This document shows positions 44,132-50,965 of a DNA stretch of 64,000 bases, in pieces (position 1 is the stretch's first letter; every line of letters begins with the position of its first letter). The stretch lies in the NCBI RefSeq assembly GCF_009687885.1, contig NZ_BLAF01000004.1:1-64000 (forward strand), in the 5' to 3' direction. The stretch comes from Acrocarpospora pleiomorpha (GTDB taxonomy: Bacteria > Actinomycetota > Actinomycetes > Streptosporangiales > Streptosporangiaceae). The notes beneath the pieces were generated by a model, which worked only from the letters and a program-made list of their open reading frames with translations, had not been told where the DNA came from and ran no database searches. The translations under genes and the position numbers were made by a program.

Positions 44132-44356
44132 ATGACCCACCAGACCTGGAACCAGCTGACGGACCGGCAGCGGACGGCCATCGCCGTGCTGGCCTCGATC
44201 GAACTGGCCCTCACGGCCACCGCGGCCGTGGATCTGTGGTTCCGGCCCAAGGAGGCCGTCCGAGGACCGAAGGCGCTGTGGTGGCCGGCCCTGTTCATCC
44301 AGCCTGTCGGGCCGATCGCCTACCTGTCGGCGGGACGGCGGCGCCCCCGCCACTGA
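44132..44356 (+). CDS. Small PLDc_N-type membrane protein
   Basis: This 74-aa protein has two hydrophobic segments (IAVLASIELALTATAAVDLW and LWWPALFIQPVGPIAYL) with a charged loop between, the pattern of phospholipase D/cardiolipin synthase N-terminal (PLDc_N) proteins. It starts 12 nt after the sigma factor with a GAGGAACG ribosome site, so it is probably the third gene of that unit. Function is unknown. Confidence 0.78.
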   Translation: MTHQTWNQLTDRQRTAIAVLASIELALTATAAVDLWFRPKEAVRGPKALWWPALFIQPVGPIAYLSAGRRRPRH

Positions 44357-44489
44357 GACGCGGGTCCTGCTCGCCGGTCCGACACACCATTGGGCGGCCC
44401 GCATTGCGTGATTATTCGGCATGCCATGTCTGCGGGAGCGTGTCCACGGTGATGTCCCTCCCATACGGCGGCTGGGGGACGCGACACAA

Positions 44490-46388
44490 ATGATCACGCG
44501 GCGGCAGTTTCTTCAGGCCGGCACGGCTGGGGGTGTCCTGCTCGTCTCCGGCCGTGCCGGATGGGGTGGCGGGGTGGATCCGGCGGCGGTGCCCAAGTAC
44601 GTCACTCCGTTGGCGGTACCGCCGGTGATGCCGCCCGTCTCCACGGCGAACGGCCTGGACCACTACGTGATCGGCGTGCGGCGGTTTCGGCAGCAGATCC
44701 TGCCTCCTGGCAGCCCGGCGACCACCGTGTGGGGGTACGGCCCGCAGCGGCATCCGCGCGGCTTCCAGACCCCGGGTCACACCATCGAAGCGCGAGTCGG
44801 CCGTCCGGTGCGGGTCACCTGGGTGAACGCGCTGATGGATGGAGACGGGGACTATCTGCCGCACCTGCTGCCGGTGGACCCGACGCTGCACTGGGCCAAC
44901 CCGCCCGGCGGAGTCTTCGGGCGGGACTCGAGGCCGAGGTTCGCCTCGACGCCAGGGCGCTACCGGGGGCCGGTGCCGATCGTCACTCACTTGCACGGCG
45001 GGCGCAACGACCAGGACAGCGACGGGTATCCCGAGGCGTGGTACCTTCCGGCCGCGCGGAACCTGGGGGAGGGTTACGCGCGGGTGGGCTCCCAGTACGC
45101 GCCCTTCGGGGCGAGCTTCGCCGCCCGCGAGGGCATCTCGTGGGAGCCGGGGTCGGCGGTGTTCCAGTACACCAACGACCAACCGCCCAGCACCCTGTGG
45201 TATCACGATCACACGCTGGGACTCACCAGACTCAACGTCTATGCCGGCCTGGCCGCGTTCTATCTTCTGCGCGGGGGATCGGCCGACCTTCCCCCGGGTG
45301 TTCTCCCGGGGCCGGCTCCCGCGCTCGGCGACTCCGGGCGTCCGTCGTATCACGAGATTCCGCTGGCCATCCAGGACCGGTCGTTCGCCGCCGACGGCTC
45401 GCTGTTCTACCCGGGGAGCCGCACGTACTTCGACGGGTTCGCCGGGCCGTACATTCCCGGCAGCGACATGTCGCCTATCTGGAACCCGGAATTCTTCGGC
45501 GACACCATGGTGGTCAACGGCCGGACCTGGCCGGTCCTGGCGGTGCGGCCGCGCCGGTTCCGCTTCCGGATTCTCAACGGGTGCAATACCCGGGTCCTGA
45601 TACTCAAGATCGTCACCAACCCGCGGGCGACGCGGCCGGCAGCCTCGGCGGTGCCCTTCTGGCAGATCGGGTCGGACGGGGGCTTCCTGCCCGCGCCGGT
45701 GGAACTCGCTGCCCTGCTGGTGGCCCCCGCCGAGCGGATGGACGTGATCGTCGACTTCACCGGCATTCCCGCCGGCACCGAGCTGTTCCTGATCAATGAA
45801 GGCCCTGACGGGCCGTTTCAGGGCGACGGCAAGTCGCCGCCGGCGAATCCCGAGACGACAGGGCAGGTGATGAAGTTCACGGTGGGGTCACTCGTGGGCC
45901 GCGACATCAGCGTTCCGCCGGCCCAGCTCACCCTGCCCTCGTTCGTCCCGCTGGGCCGGGCGTCGACGACACGCAAGGTCGGCCTGCTGGAACACACGTC
46001 CTCGGCCATTCCCGGAGCGGGACCTGCGGCGACCCTGCTCGGCACCGTCCCAGGGCGCAAGCCCTTGATGTGGTCCGATCCCATCACCGAGAACCCTCCG
46101 GTGGGGGCCACCGAGACATGGGAGATCCACAACTTCACCGTGGACGCGCACCCCATCCACATCCACGAGGTTCAGTTCCAGCTCGTCGGCCGGCAACCGT
46201 TCAAAGGCGCCGCCCGGGGCCCGGAACGCGGGGAGTCGGGGTACAAGGACACGGTGATCGCGTACCCGGGGGGGATCACCACGATCAAGGCGAGGTTCGA
46301 ACACCCCGGGCTGTTCGTGTGGCACTGCCACATTCTCGAGCACGAGGACAACGAGATGATGCGTCCCTACCGCATCGGGCCGGCCTGA
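44490..46388 (+). CDS. Multicopper oxidase, CotA/bilirubin-oxidase type
   Basis: This 632-aa exported oxidase has a Tat-type signal (RRQFLQAG at residues about 4-11, then a hydrophobic stretch). Copper motifs are THLHGGRND (near residue 168), LWYHDHTLGLTR, HPIHIHEVQF and HCHILEHEDNEMM, with a Met as axial ligand of the type 1 copper. It oxidises phenols or metal ions with O2. The start ATG 44490 has GGGGGAC upstream. A weak 6-bp hairpin (46403-46422) follows the stop. Confidence 0.9.
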   Translation: MITRRQFLQAGTAGGVLLVSGRAGWGGGVDPAAVPKYVTPLAVPPVMPPVSTANGLDHYVIGVRRFRQQILPPGSPATTVWGYGPQRHPRGFQTPGHTIEARVGRPVRVTWVNALMDGDGDYLPHLLPVDPTLHWANPPGGVFGRDSRPRFASTPGRYRGPVPIVTHLHGGRNDQDSDGYPEAWYLPAARNLGEGYARVGSQYAPFGASFAAREGISWEPGSAVFQYTNDQPPSTLWYHDHTLGLTRLNVYAGLAAFYLLRGGSADLPPGVLPGPAPALGDSGRPSYHEIPLAIQDRSFAADGSLFYPGSRTYFDGFAGPYIPGSDMSPIWNPEFFGDTMVVNGRTWPVLAVRPRRFRFRILNGCNTRVLILKIVTNPRATRPAASAVPFWQIGSDGGFLPAPVELAALLVAPAERMDVIVDFTGIPAGTELFLINEGPDGPFQGDGKSPPANPETTGQVMKFTVGSLVGRDISVPPAQLTLPSFVPLGRASTTRKVGLLEHTSSAIPGAGPAATLLGTVPGRKPLMWSDPITENPPVGATETWEIHNFTVDAHPIHIHEVQFQLVGRQPFKGAARGPERGESGYKDTVIAYPGGITTIKARFEHPGLFVWHCHILEHEDNEMMRPYRIGPA

Positions 46389-46490
46389 CGGCTCAGACGC
46401 CGGGCTCCCGGTCGATGGAGCCGGGCCGGTCCTGGCTTGAGTCTGGCGAGCGGTGCTCCGCCGCGACACCACCGATAGGCCCGGCCCTGG

Positions 46491-46505
46491 GGGACCTTCG
46501 GCTCT
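46491..46505 (+). promoter_or_regulatory. DosR-like box 4 (universal stress protein)
   Basis: GGGACCTTCGGCTCT ends 49 bp before the USP start. It is the clearest member of the set together with 49521-49535. Confidence 0.55.
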
Positions 46506-46554
46506 GGGTGGCGAGGCCGCCGCGCGCTGTGATGGAGGGGAAGAAGGAGGAGCC

Positions 46555-47412
46555 ATGAAGGATGTCATCGTCGTTGGCGTGGACGGTTCGCCCGCCTCGC
46601 TCGCGGCTGTCGAGTGGGCCGCTGATGACGCGGTCCGCACCCGCGCGGCGCTGCGCATCGTGTTCGTTCTGGACCGCTACCCGTACGAGATCACCATGTT
46701 CCCCAACCCCGACCTGGGCGACCAGCTGGCCCGCAGCGCCGCGCGCATCCTGGACAAGGCCGAGGAGACGGCCCGCGCCCGCCACCCGGACATCGCCGTC
46801 ACCACGGAGGTCGTCGAGGGCAGGCCCGCCGAGGCGCTGCGCGAGCAGGCGGACGGCGCGGCCGAGCTGGTGGTCGGCACCCGTGGTATGGGCGGCTTCG
46901 CCGGGGCCGTCGTGGGCTCGGTCAGCATGCACGTGGCGGGTCACGCGCCCGGCCCGGTGGTCGTCGTACGACGGCTGAGCGAGCCGCCGCGGGGAGAGGT
47001 CGTGGTTGGGCTCGACGGTTCACCCGCCTGCCGGCCGGCACTGGCCTACGCCTTCGAGCAGGCCCGGCTCCGCGATGCCACGGTGCGCGCCCTGCACGCC
47101 TGGCAGCTGCCCGCGCACGACTTCGCGCCGGAGATCAGCTACGACATGGGCGAGATCCGGGCCGTCCAGCACGCCCTCGCGTCCCGCCAGCTCGAGGAGT
47201 GGCGGGAGCAATATCCCGACGTCAAGGTGATCGAGGACGTGCACTGCGCGCATCCGGTCCAGGTGCTCGTCGACGCCTCCGGCGGCGCGGACCTGCTCGT
47301 GGTGGGCTCCCACGGCCGCGGCGCCCTCGGATCGGCTGTGCTCGGGTCGGTCAGCCGCGGCGTGCTGCACCACGCTCACTGCCCGGTCGCCGTCGTCCGC
47401 CCGCGGGACTGA
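46555..47412 (+). CDS. Universal stress protein with two Usp domains
   Basis: This 285-aa protein has two UspA repeats (VVGVDGSPASLAAVEWAA; VVVGLDGSPACRPALAYAF). Each has an ATP-binding G-2x-G-9x-G(S/T) signature (GTRGMGGFAGAVVGSVS; GSHGRGALGSAVLGSVS). Tandem USPs of this length are hallmark members of the mycobacterial DosR regulon (Rv2005c, Rv2623). A strong AAGGAGGAG precedes the ATG. The CBS-BON gene follows after 27 nt, probably in the same transcript. Confidence 0.94.
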   Translation: MKDVIVVGVDGSPASLAAVEWAADDAVRTRAALRIVFVLDRYPYEITMFPNPDLGDQLARSAARILDKAEETARARHPDIAVTTEVVEGRPAEALREQADGAAELVVGTRGMGGFAGAVVGSVSMHVAGHAPGPVVVVRRLSEPPRGEVVVGLDGSPACRPALAYAFEQARLRDATVRALHAWQLPAHDFAPEISYDMGEIRAVQHALASRQLEEWREQYPDVKVIEDVHCAHPVQVLVDASGGADLLVVGSHGRGALGSAVLGSVSRGVLHHAHCPVAVVRPRD

Positions 47413-47439
47413 GACCGGTCTGAGAAGGAGGAGTTGAAG

Positions 47440-48108
47440 ATGTCCATGGAAGTCAGGCAGGTCATGGGGCGCGTCGCGATCGCCGTCTCCCAGAATGCGG
47501 AATTCGCCGAGATCGTCTCCGCCATGCGGCGGTTCAAGGTGGGCGCCGTCACCGTCATCGACCAGGATCGCCGTCCGGTGGGCGTGGTGTCGGAGGACGA
47601 CCTGCTGCTGAAGGAGAGCGAGCCGCCCCGCCACGGTCTGGGCTCGCTGAGCGCGGCCCGGCGCGCGGCCCAGGTCAAGGCGGCCGCCGTGACCGCGCAC
47701 CGGCTGATGACCTCGCCGGCGATCGTCGTCACCCCCGGCACCCCGGTACGGGAGGCGGCGCGCCTGATGCACGAGAACCGCGTCAAGCAGCTCCCGGTCA
47801 TCGACCCGATCACCGGCCGGGTGTGCGGCACGCTGCACCAGTCCGACCTGCTGCGCGTCTTCGAGCGGCCGGTCGGCGAACTACGCGAGGAGATCTCCGC
47901 CGTCGTCCGAGATGAGGTCGGGCTGGACCCGGCGGCGCTGACCTTCGACATCAGCGGCGGCGTGGTGACCATCGGGGGAAAGGCCCCGGCCGGCGCGGTG
48001 CGCAGGCTCCTGGAAGCGGTCCGGCAGGTGGACGGAATCGTGGCGGTCGACTCCGAGATCGACACTCAGGCGGCCGCCGTCGATCCGGTCTTCCCACCGG
48101 CGTACTGA
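47440..48108 (+). CDS. CBS-pair plus BON domain protein, copy 1
   Basis: This 222-aa protein has two CBS motifs (residues about 5-55 and 85-145; VTVIDQDRRPVGVVSEDDLL, LPVIDPITGRVCG) that bind adenine nucleotides, then a BON domain (GVVTIGGKAPAGAVR ... VDGIVAVDSEI). ATG 47440 is chosen because GGAGG is 8 nt upstream. It is encoded downstream of the USP gene. Mycobacterial Hrp1 (Rv2626c) is the CBS relative in the DosR regulon. Confidence 0.9.
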   Translation: MSMEVRQVMGRVAIAVSQNAEFAEIVSAMRRFKVGAVTVIDQDRRPVGVVSEDDLLLKESEPPRHGLGSLSAARRAAQVKAAAVTAHRLMTSPAIVVTPGTPVREAARLMHENRVKQLPVIDPITGRVCGTLHQSDLLRVFERPVGELREEISAVVRDEVGLDPAALTFDISGGVVTIGGKAPAGAVRRLLEAVRQVDGIVAVDSEIDTQAAAVDPVFPPAY

Positions 48109-48118
48109 ACCGAAAAGC

Positions 48119-48151
48119 CAACCGGCCTGACGATCTCCGTCAGGCCGGTTG
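48119..48151 (+). terminator. Terminator after the USP-CBS unit
   Basis: CAACCGGCCTGACG pairs perfectly with CGTCAGGCCGGTTG around a 5-nt loop, 10 nt after the CBS-BON stop. Confidence 0.8.
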
Positions 48152-48194
48152 CCCACGCCAGTTCGCTGATCACATCGACCACGCCGTTGACCCG
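48141..48194 (-). pseudogene. Relic of a BON-domain C-terminus
   Basis: On the - strand this stretch reads RVNGVVDVISELAWATGL, nearly identical to the end of the CBS-BON protein at 54179-54850 (REVNGVVDVVDELAW). Upstream the frame lacks any CBS or BON sequence, so it is a fragment of a lost fifth paralogue. It partly overlaps the terminator at 48119-48151. Confidence 0.6.
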
Positions 48195-48226
48195 GCCCCT
48201 GAGGCGGGCACGCAGTCCGGCGAATT

Positions 48227-48241
48227 TACGACCAACGTCCC
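48227..48241 (-). promoter_or_regulatory. DosR-like box 5 (M50 protease)
   Basis: On the - strand the box is GGGACGTTGGTCGTA. It ends 57 bp before the M50 start, the same spacing range as boxes 1, 4 and 6. Confidence 0.4.
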
Positions 48242-48298
48242 TTATCGCAGGGCCGAGATGCTCTGTCATTGGACCGTTGAGGGGCACAGCGTGGAGTT

Positions 48299-49444
48299 AT
48301 GAGACCGAATGTGCGGCTGGGCACCATCGCCAAGGTTCCCATCGGGGTTCACTGGTCTGTCCTGCTGATACTCATCCTGCTGGTCGCCGTCTTGGGCACC
48401 TCGGTCCTGCCGGCCGCGGGCGGCGGGGACAGCGCGTTGGTTTACGGGAGCGTGGCCGTCCTGACGGCGCTGCTGTTCCTGGCCTCTCTGCTCGCCCACG
48501 AGATCGCGCATCTGCTGGTGGCGCGGCGCACCGGGGTGGGCGCGACCTCGGTCACCCTCTGGCTGCTGGGCGGAGTGACCGAGCTCAAAGGCGAGGCGCG
48601 CACGCCGCGCGCGGAACTGGCGATCGCGGTGGCGGGCCCGCTGGCCAGCTTCGCGGTTTCGGCCGTCGGTTTTCTGCTGGTCACGCCACTGCGGGGGGTG
48701 CCCGTCGCGCGGACGGCCATGATCTGGCTGGCCACCATGAACCTGCTGCTCGGGGCCTTCAACCTGCTGCCCGGCGCGCCGCTGGACGGCGGGCGCGTCC
48801 TGCACGCGCTCATCTGGCACCGTACGCGCGACCGGGCCCAGGCCGATCGCCGGGCCGCCGGAGCCGGCAAGATCCTCGGCGGGCTGCTGGTGTCCCTCGG
48901 CGCCGCGCAACTCCTCCTCTGGCCGGCCACGGGCGGCCTGTGGACGATCATCATCGGAGTGTTCCTGGCAGTTGCGGCCCACACCCAGCTGCTTCAGCAG
49001 CAAATGCGCGACGCCTTGGCCGGCATGCGGGTCCGGGATGTCATGACACCCGACCCCGCGGTGGCCCCAGGCTGGATCGACATCGATCGCTTCGTCTCCA
49101 GCGTGGCCAGTCGAAGCCACCAGACGGCGTTCCCCGTTGTCGACACCTCCGGCGCCCCCATCGGCTACCTGCGGCTGCAGGCGTTCCAAGACGTCCCGCC
49201 CGCCCGGCGTGGCGAGACCCGAGTGGACTCTCTCGCACGCCGGCTCCCGCCCGGCCGAGTCCTGTCGCCGGAACAGGAGGCGAGCGTCCTCCTGGATCCG
49301 CCCCTGACCGGGGACGCGCTCGCGGTGGTCGTCGAGGACGGCCGGATCGTGGGCACGGTGACCGGTGCCGATCTCGCCCGGATGATCCAGCTCATCGGCC
49401 TGCGCCGGCCGGGCGTTTCGGGCCCGCCGACAAAGTCATCCTGA
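48299..49444 (+). CDS. Site-2 protease family (M50) with CBS domains
   Basis: This 381-aa membrane zinc protease has HEIAHLLVARR (near residue 66) and the second metal motif NLLPGAPLDGGR (near residue 158). Two CBS motifs follow from about residue 240 (VRDVMTPDPAVAPG; FPVVDTSGAPIGYL). The architecture matches Rv2625c, also a DosR-regulon gene. It may cut a membrane substrate in response to adenylate levels. No clear ribosome site precedes the ATG beyond GTGGAG. Confidence 0.9.
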   Translation: MRPNVRLGTIAKVPIGVHWSVLLILILLVAVLGTSVLPAAGGGDSALVYGSVAVLTALLFLASLLAHEIAHLLVARRTGVGATSVTLWLLGGVTELKGEARTPRAELAIAVAGPLASFAVSAVGFLLVTPLRGVPVARTAMIWLATMNLLLGAFNLLPGAPLDGGRVLHALIWHRTRDRAQADRRAAGAGKILGGLLVSLGAAQLLLWPATGGLWTIIIGVFLAVAAHTQLLQQQMRDALAGMRVRDVMTPDPAVAPGWIDIDRFVSSVASRSHQTAFPVVDTSGAPIGYLRLQAFQDVPPARRGETRVDSLARRLPPGRVLSPEQEASVLLDPPLTGDALAVVVEDGRIVGTVTGADLARMIQLIGLRRPGVSGPPTKSS

Positions 49445-49520
49445 ACGGAACAAGATCATGAGGGCCTCCGGCCGTTCGTCCGCCGGCTGCCCCCTGAGAT
49501 CCACACGGCCCTCGGCCGCA

Positions 49521-49535
49521 GGACCTTCGCCTCTG
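49521..49535 (+). promoter_or_regulatory. DosR-like box 6 (CBS-BON copy 2)
   Basis: AGGACCTTCGCCTCT ends 61 bp before the CBS-BON start. It differs from box 4 in only two positions. Confidence 0.55.
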
Positions 49536-49596
49536 CTCCGGTCGTCGGCGAAGCCCTTCACTGGCCATGGAACCGATGAAAAGAGGGGAGCCAGCG

Positions 49597-50313
49597 ATGA
49601 GAAAGCACCATCGGCCGACCGTCGCCGACGTCATGACCAAAGGCGTGCTCAGCATCACCGAGGACACCGGCTTCCGGGACATCGTGGCGGCTCTGGCCTC
49701 CCGAGGAGTGAGCGGCGCACCCGTCGTCGACGCCAAAGATCAGGTCATCGGCATCGTCACCGAGTCGGACCTCCTTCGCAAGGAGGAGTTCAAGACCGTC
49801 TACGAGGACCGGCGCCCATTTTTCGAGACCCCCCGCGACCGGCTGGCGCGGGTGAAGTCCGAAGGGGAGAAGGCCGTCCAGCTCATGACCACCCCGGTCA
49901 CGACCGTGGATCCGGACATCTCGATTCCGGCCGCCGCCCGGCTGATGGCCGAGCGGTCCGTCAAACGGCTGCCGGTGGTCGACTCCTCGGGCCGCCTCGT
50001 GGGCATCGTCAGCCGATCCGACCTGCTGAAGGTCTTCCTGCGCCCGGACGAGACCATCCGAAGGGAGATCATCGACGATGTGATCGTCCGAGTCCTGTGG
50101 GAGGCCCCGTCCACCGTGTCGATCGAGGTCGAGAACGGCAGAGTGACCCTGACGGGTCAGATCGAACTCAAGAGCATGATCTCCTTCACCGGGCGTATCG
50201 TCGCCGCGGTCGACGGTGTCGTGGACGTCGACAACCGCCTCACCTATGCCCGGGACGATTCCATCCCCACGCCTGATCCGCTGTCGGCTCGCCCGGTGCG
50301 GCCACGTCGTTGA
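49597..50313 (+). CDS. CBS-pair plus BON domain protein, copy 2
   Basis: This 238-aa protein opens HHRPTVADVMTKGVLSITED. It has two CBS motifs (GVSGAPVVDAKDQVIGIVTE; LPVVDSSGRLVGIVSRSDLL) and a BON domain (VSIEVENGRVTLTGQIE; VVDVDNRL). The start is ATG 49597, with GAGGGGAG 6 nt upstream; ATG 49567 is less likely. It appears monocistronic between its own box and the terminator at 50350-50386. Confidence 0.9.
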   Translation: MRKHHRPTVADVMTKGVLSITEDTGFRDIVAALASRGVSGAPVVDAKDQVIGIVTESDLLRKEEFKTVYEDRRPFFETPRDRLARVKSEGEKAVQLMTTPVTTVDPDISIPAAARLMAERSVKRLPVVDSSGRLVGIVSRSDLLKVFLRPDETIRREIIDDVIVRVLWEAPSTVSIEVENGRVTLTGQIELKSMISFTGRIVAAVDGVVDVDNRLTYARDDSIPTPDPLSARPVRPRR

Positions 50314-50349
50314 TCGTCGCCGATGCCGCCTCACGTACGTCAAAGACGG

Positions 50350-50386
50350 CTCAGCGCCCACCCCGGGGACGGGGATGGGCGCTGAG
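50350..50386. terminator. Bidirectional terminator between CBS-BON copy 2 and gerW-like gene
   Basis: CTCAGCGCCCA pairs with TGGGCGCTGAG, with a further CCCC/GGGG inner stem. The genes on both sides converge on it. Confidence 0.8.
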
Positions 50387-50423
50387 TTGTTCTCCGGCCT
50401 TGAACGCGTGGTGGCGGCCGATG

Positions 50424-50771
50424 TCATGACCGCCGGGCGCGTCGGCGCACGATGGCGCGTACGGTGAGAAGCGCGACGACGGCCACGACCTGACCACCCA
50501 GGATGATCCGGTTGTAGTCGATCGCCGGGTGCCAGCGGACGTCACCGTCCCTGATGACGAATACGCCGGTCGGCGTGGCTCCCACCCCGAAGCCGCCGCC
50601 CGAGCCCTCGCCGGACTGCTCGCCCTCCGCGTGGCCGCTGCCGCCCCCGCCGCCCCCGCCGACGCGGGCCGCGGGAATGACCGTCACGCCGTCGCAGGTG
50701 ATCGGCTCGCCGAAAGCACGCCGGACTGTGGCGGCATCCCGTGCTTTTTCGAGCATTTCCATGATATCCAT
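50424..50771 (-). CDS. GerW/YtfJ family sporulation protein
   Basis: This 115-aa protein has the YtfJ pattern: AFGEPITCDGVTVIPAARV, a Gly-rich loop (GGGGGGGSG), FGVGATPTGVFVIRDGDVRW, then one C-terminal helix (GGQVVAVVALLTV). In Bacillus, GerW is needed for germination; actinomycete homologues are of unknown role. A strong ribosome site (GGAGGACAGAC) precedes the ATG. It is encoded within a stress island. Confidence 0.9.
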   Translation of the reverse strand: MDIMEMLEKARDAATVRRAFGEPITCDGVTVIPAARVGGGGGGGSGHAEGEQSGEGSGGGFGVGATPTGVFVIRDGDVRWHPAIDYNRIILGGQVVAVVALLTVRAIVRRRARRS

Positions 50772-50817
50772 GTCTGTCCTCCTACTACGACGTTTGCGTC
50801 ACACGGCCACGACCGGA

Positions 50818-50868
50818 TCATTTGTCGTCTTGACCGCGGGTTTGGGCATCGAACATCGGGGGCCACAT
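50818..50868 (-). CDS. Candidate 16-aa small ORF upstream of gerW-like gene
   Basis: On the - strand AAGGAG (50874-50879) sits 5 nt before an ATG that opens MWPPMFDAQTRGQDDK and a stop, 46 nt before the GerW start. It may be a leader peptide or chance. The rest of the 50772-50965 gap shows nothing else I can name. Confidence 0.3.
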   Translation of the reverse strand: MWPPMFDAQTRGQDDK

Positions 50869-50965
50869 ATCAACTCCTTGGATGCCCATATGTAGAGCCT
50901 CGCACCTACCGTCTCCGGCTCCCAGGGCTGTTGGCTCGTCAGTGGAAGGCCGGAAGGCACACCTT

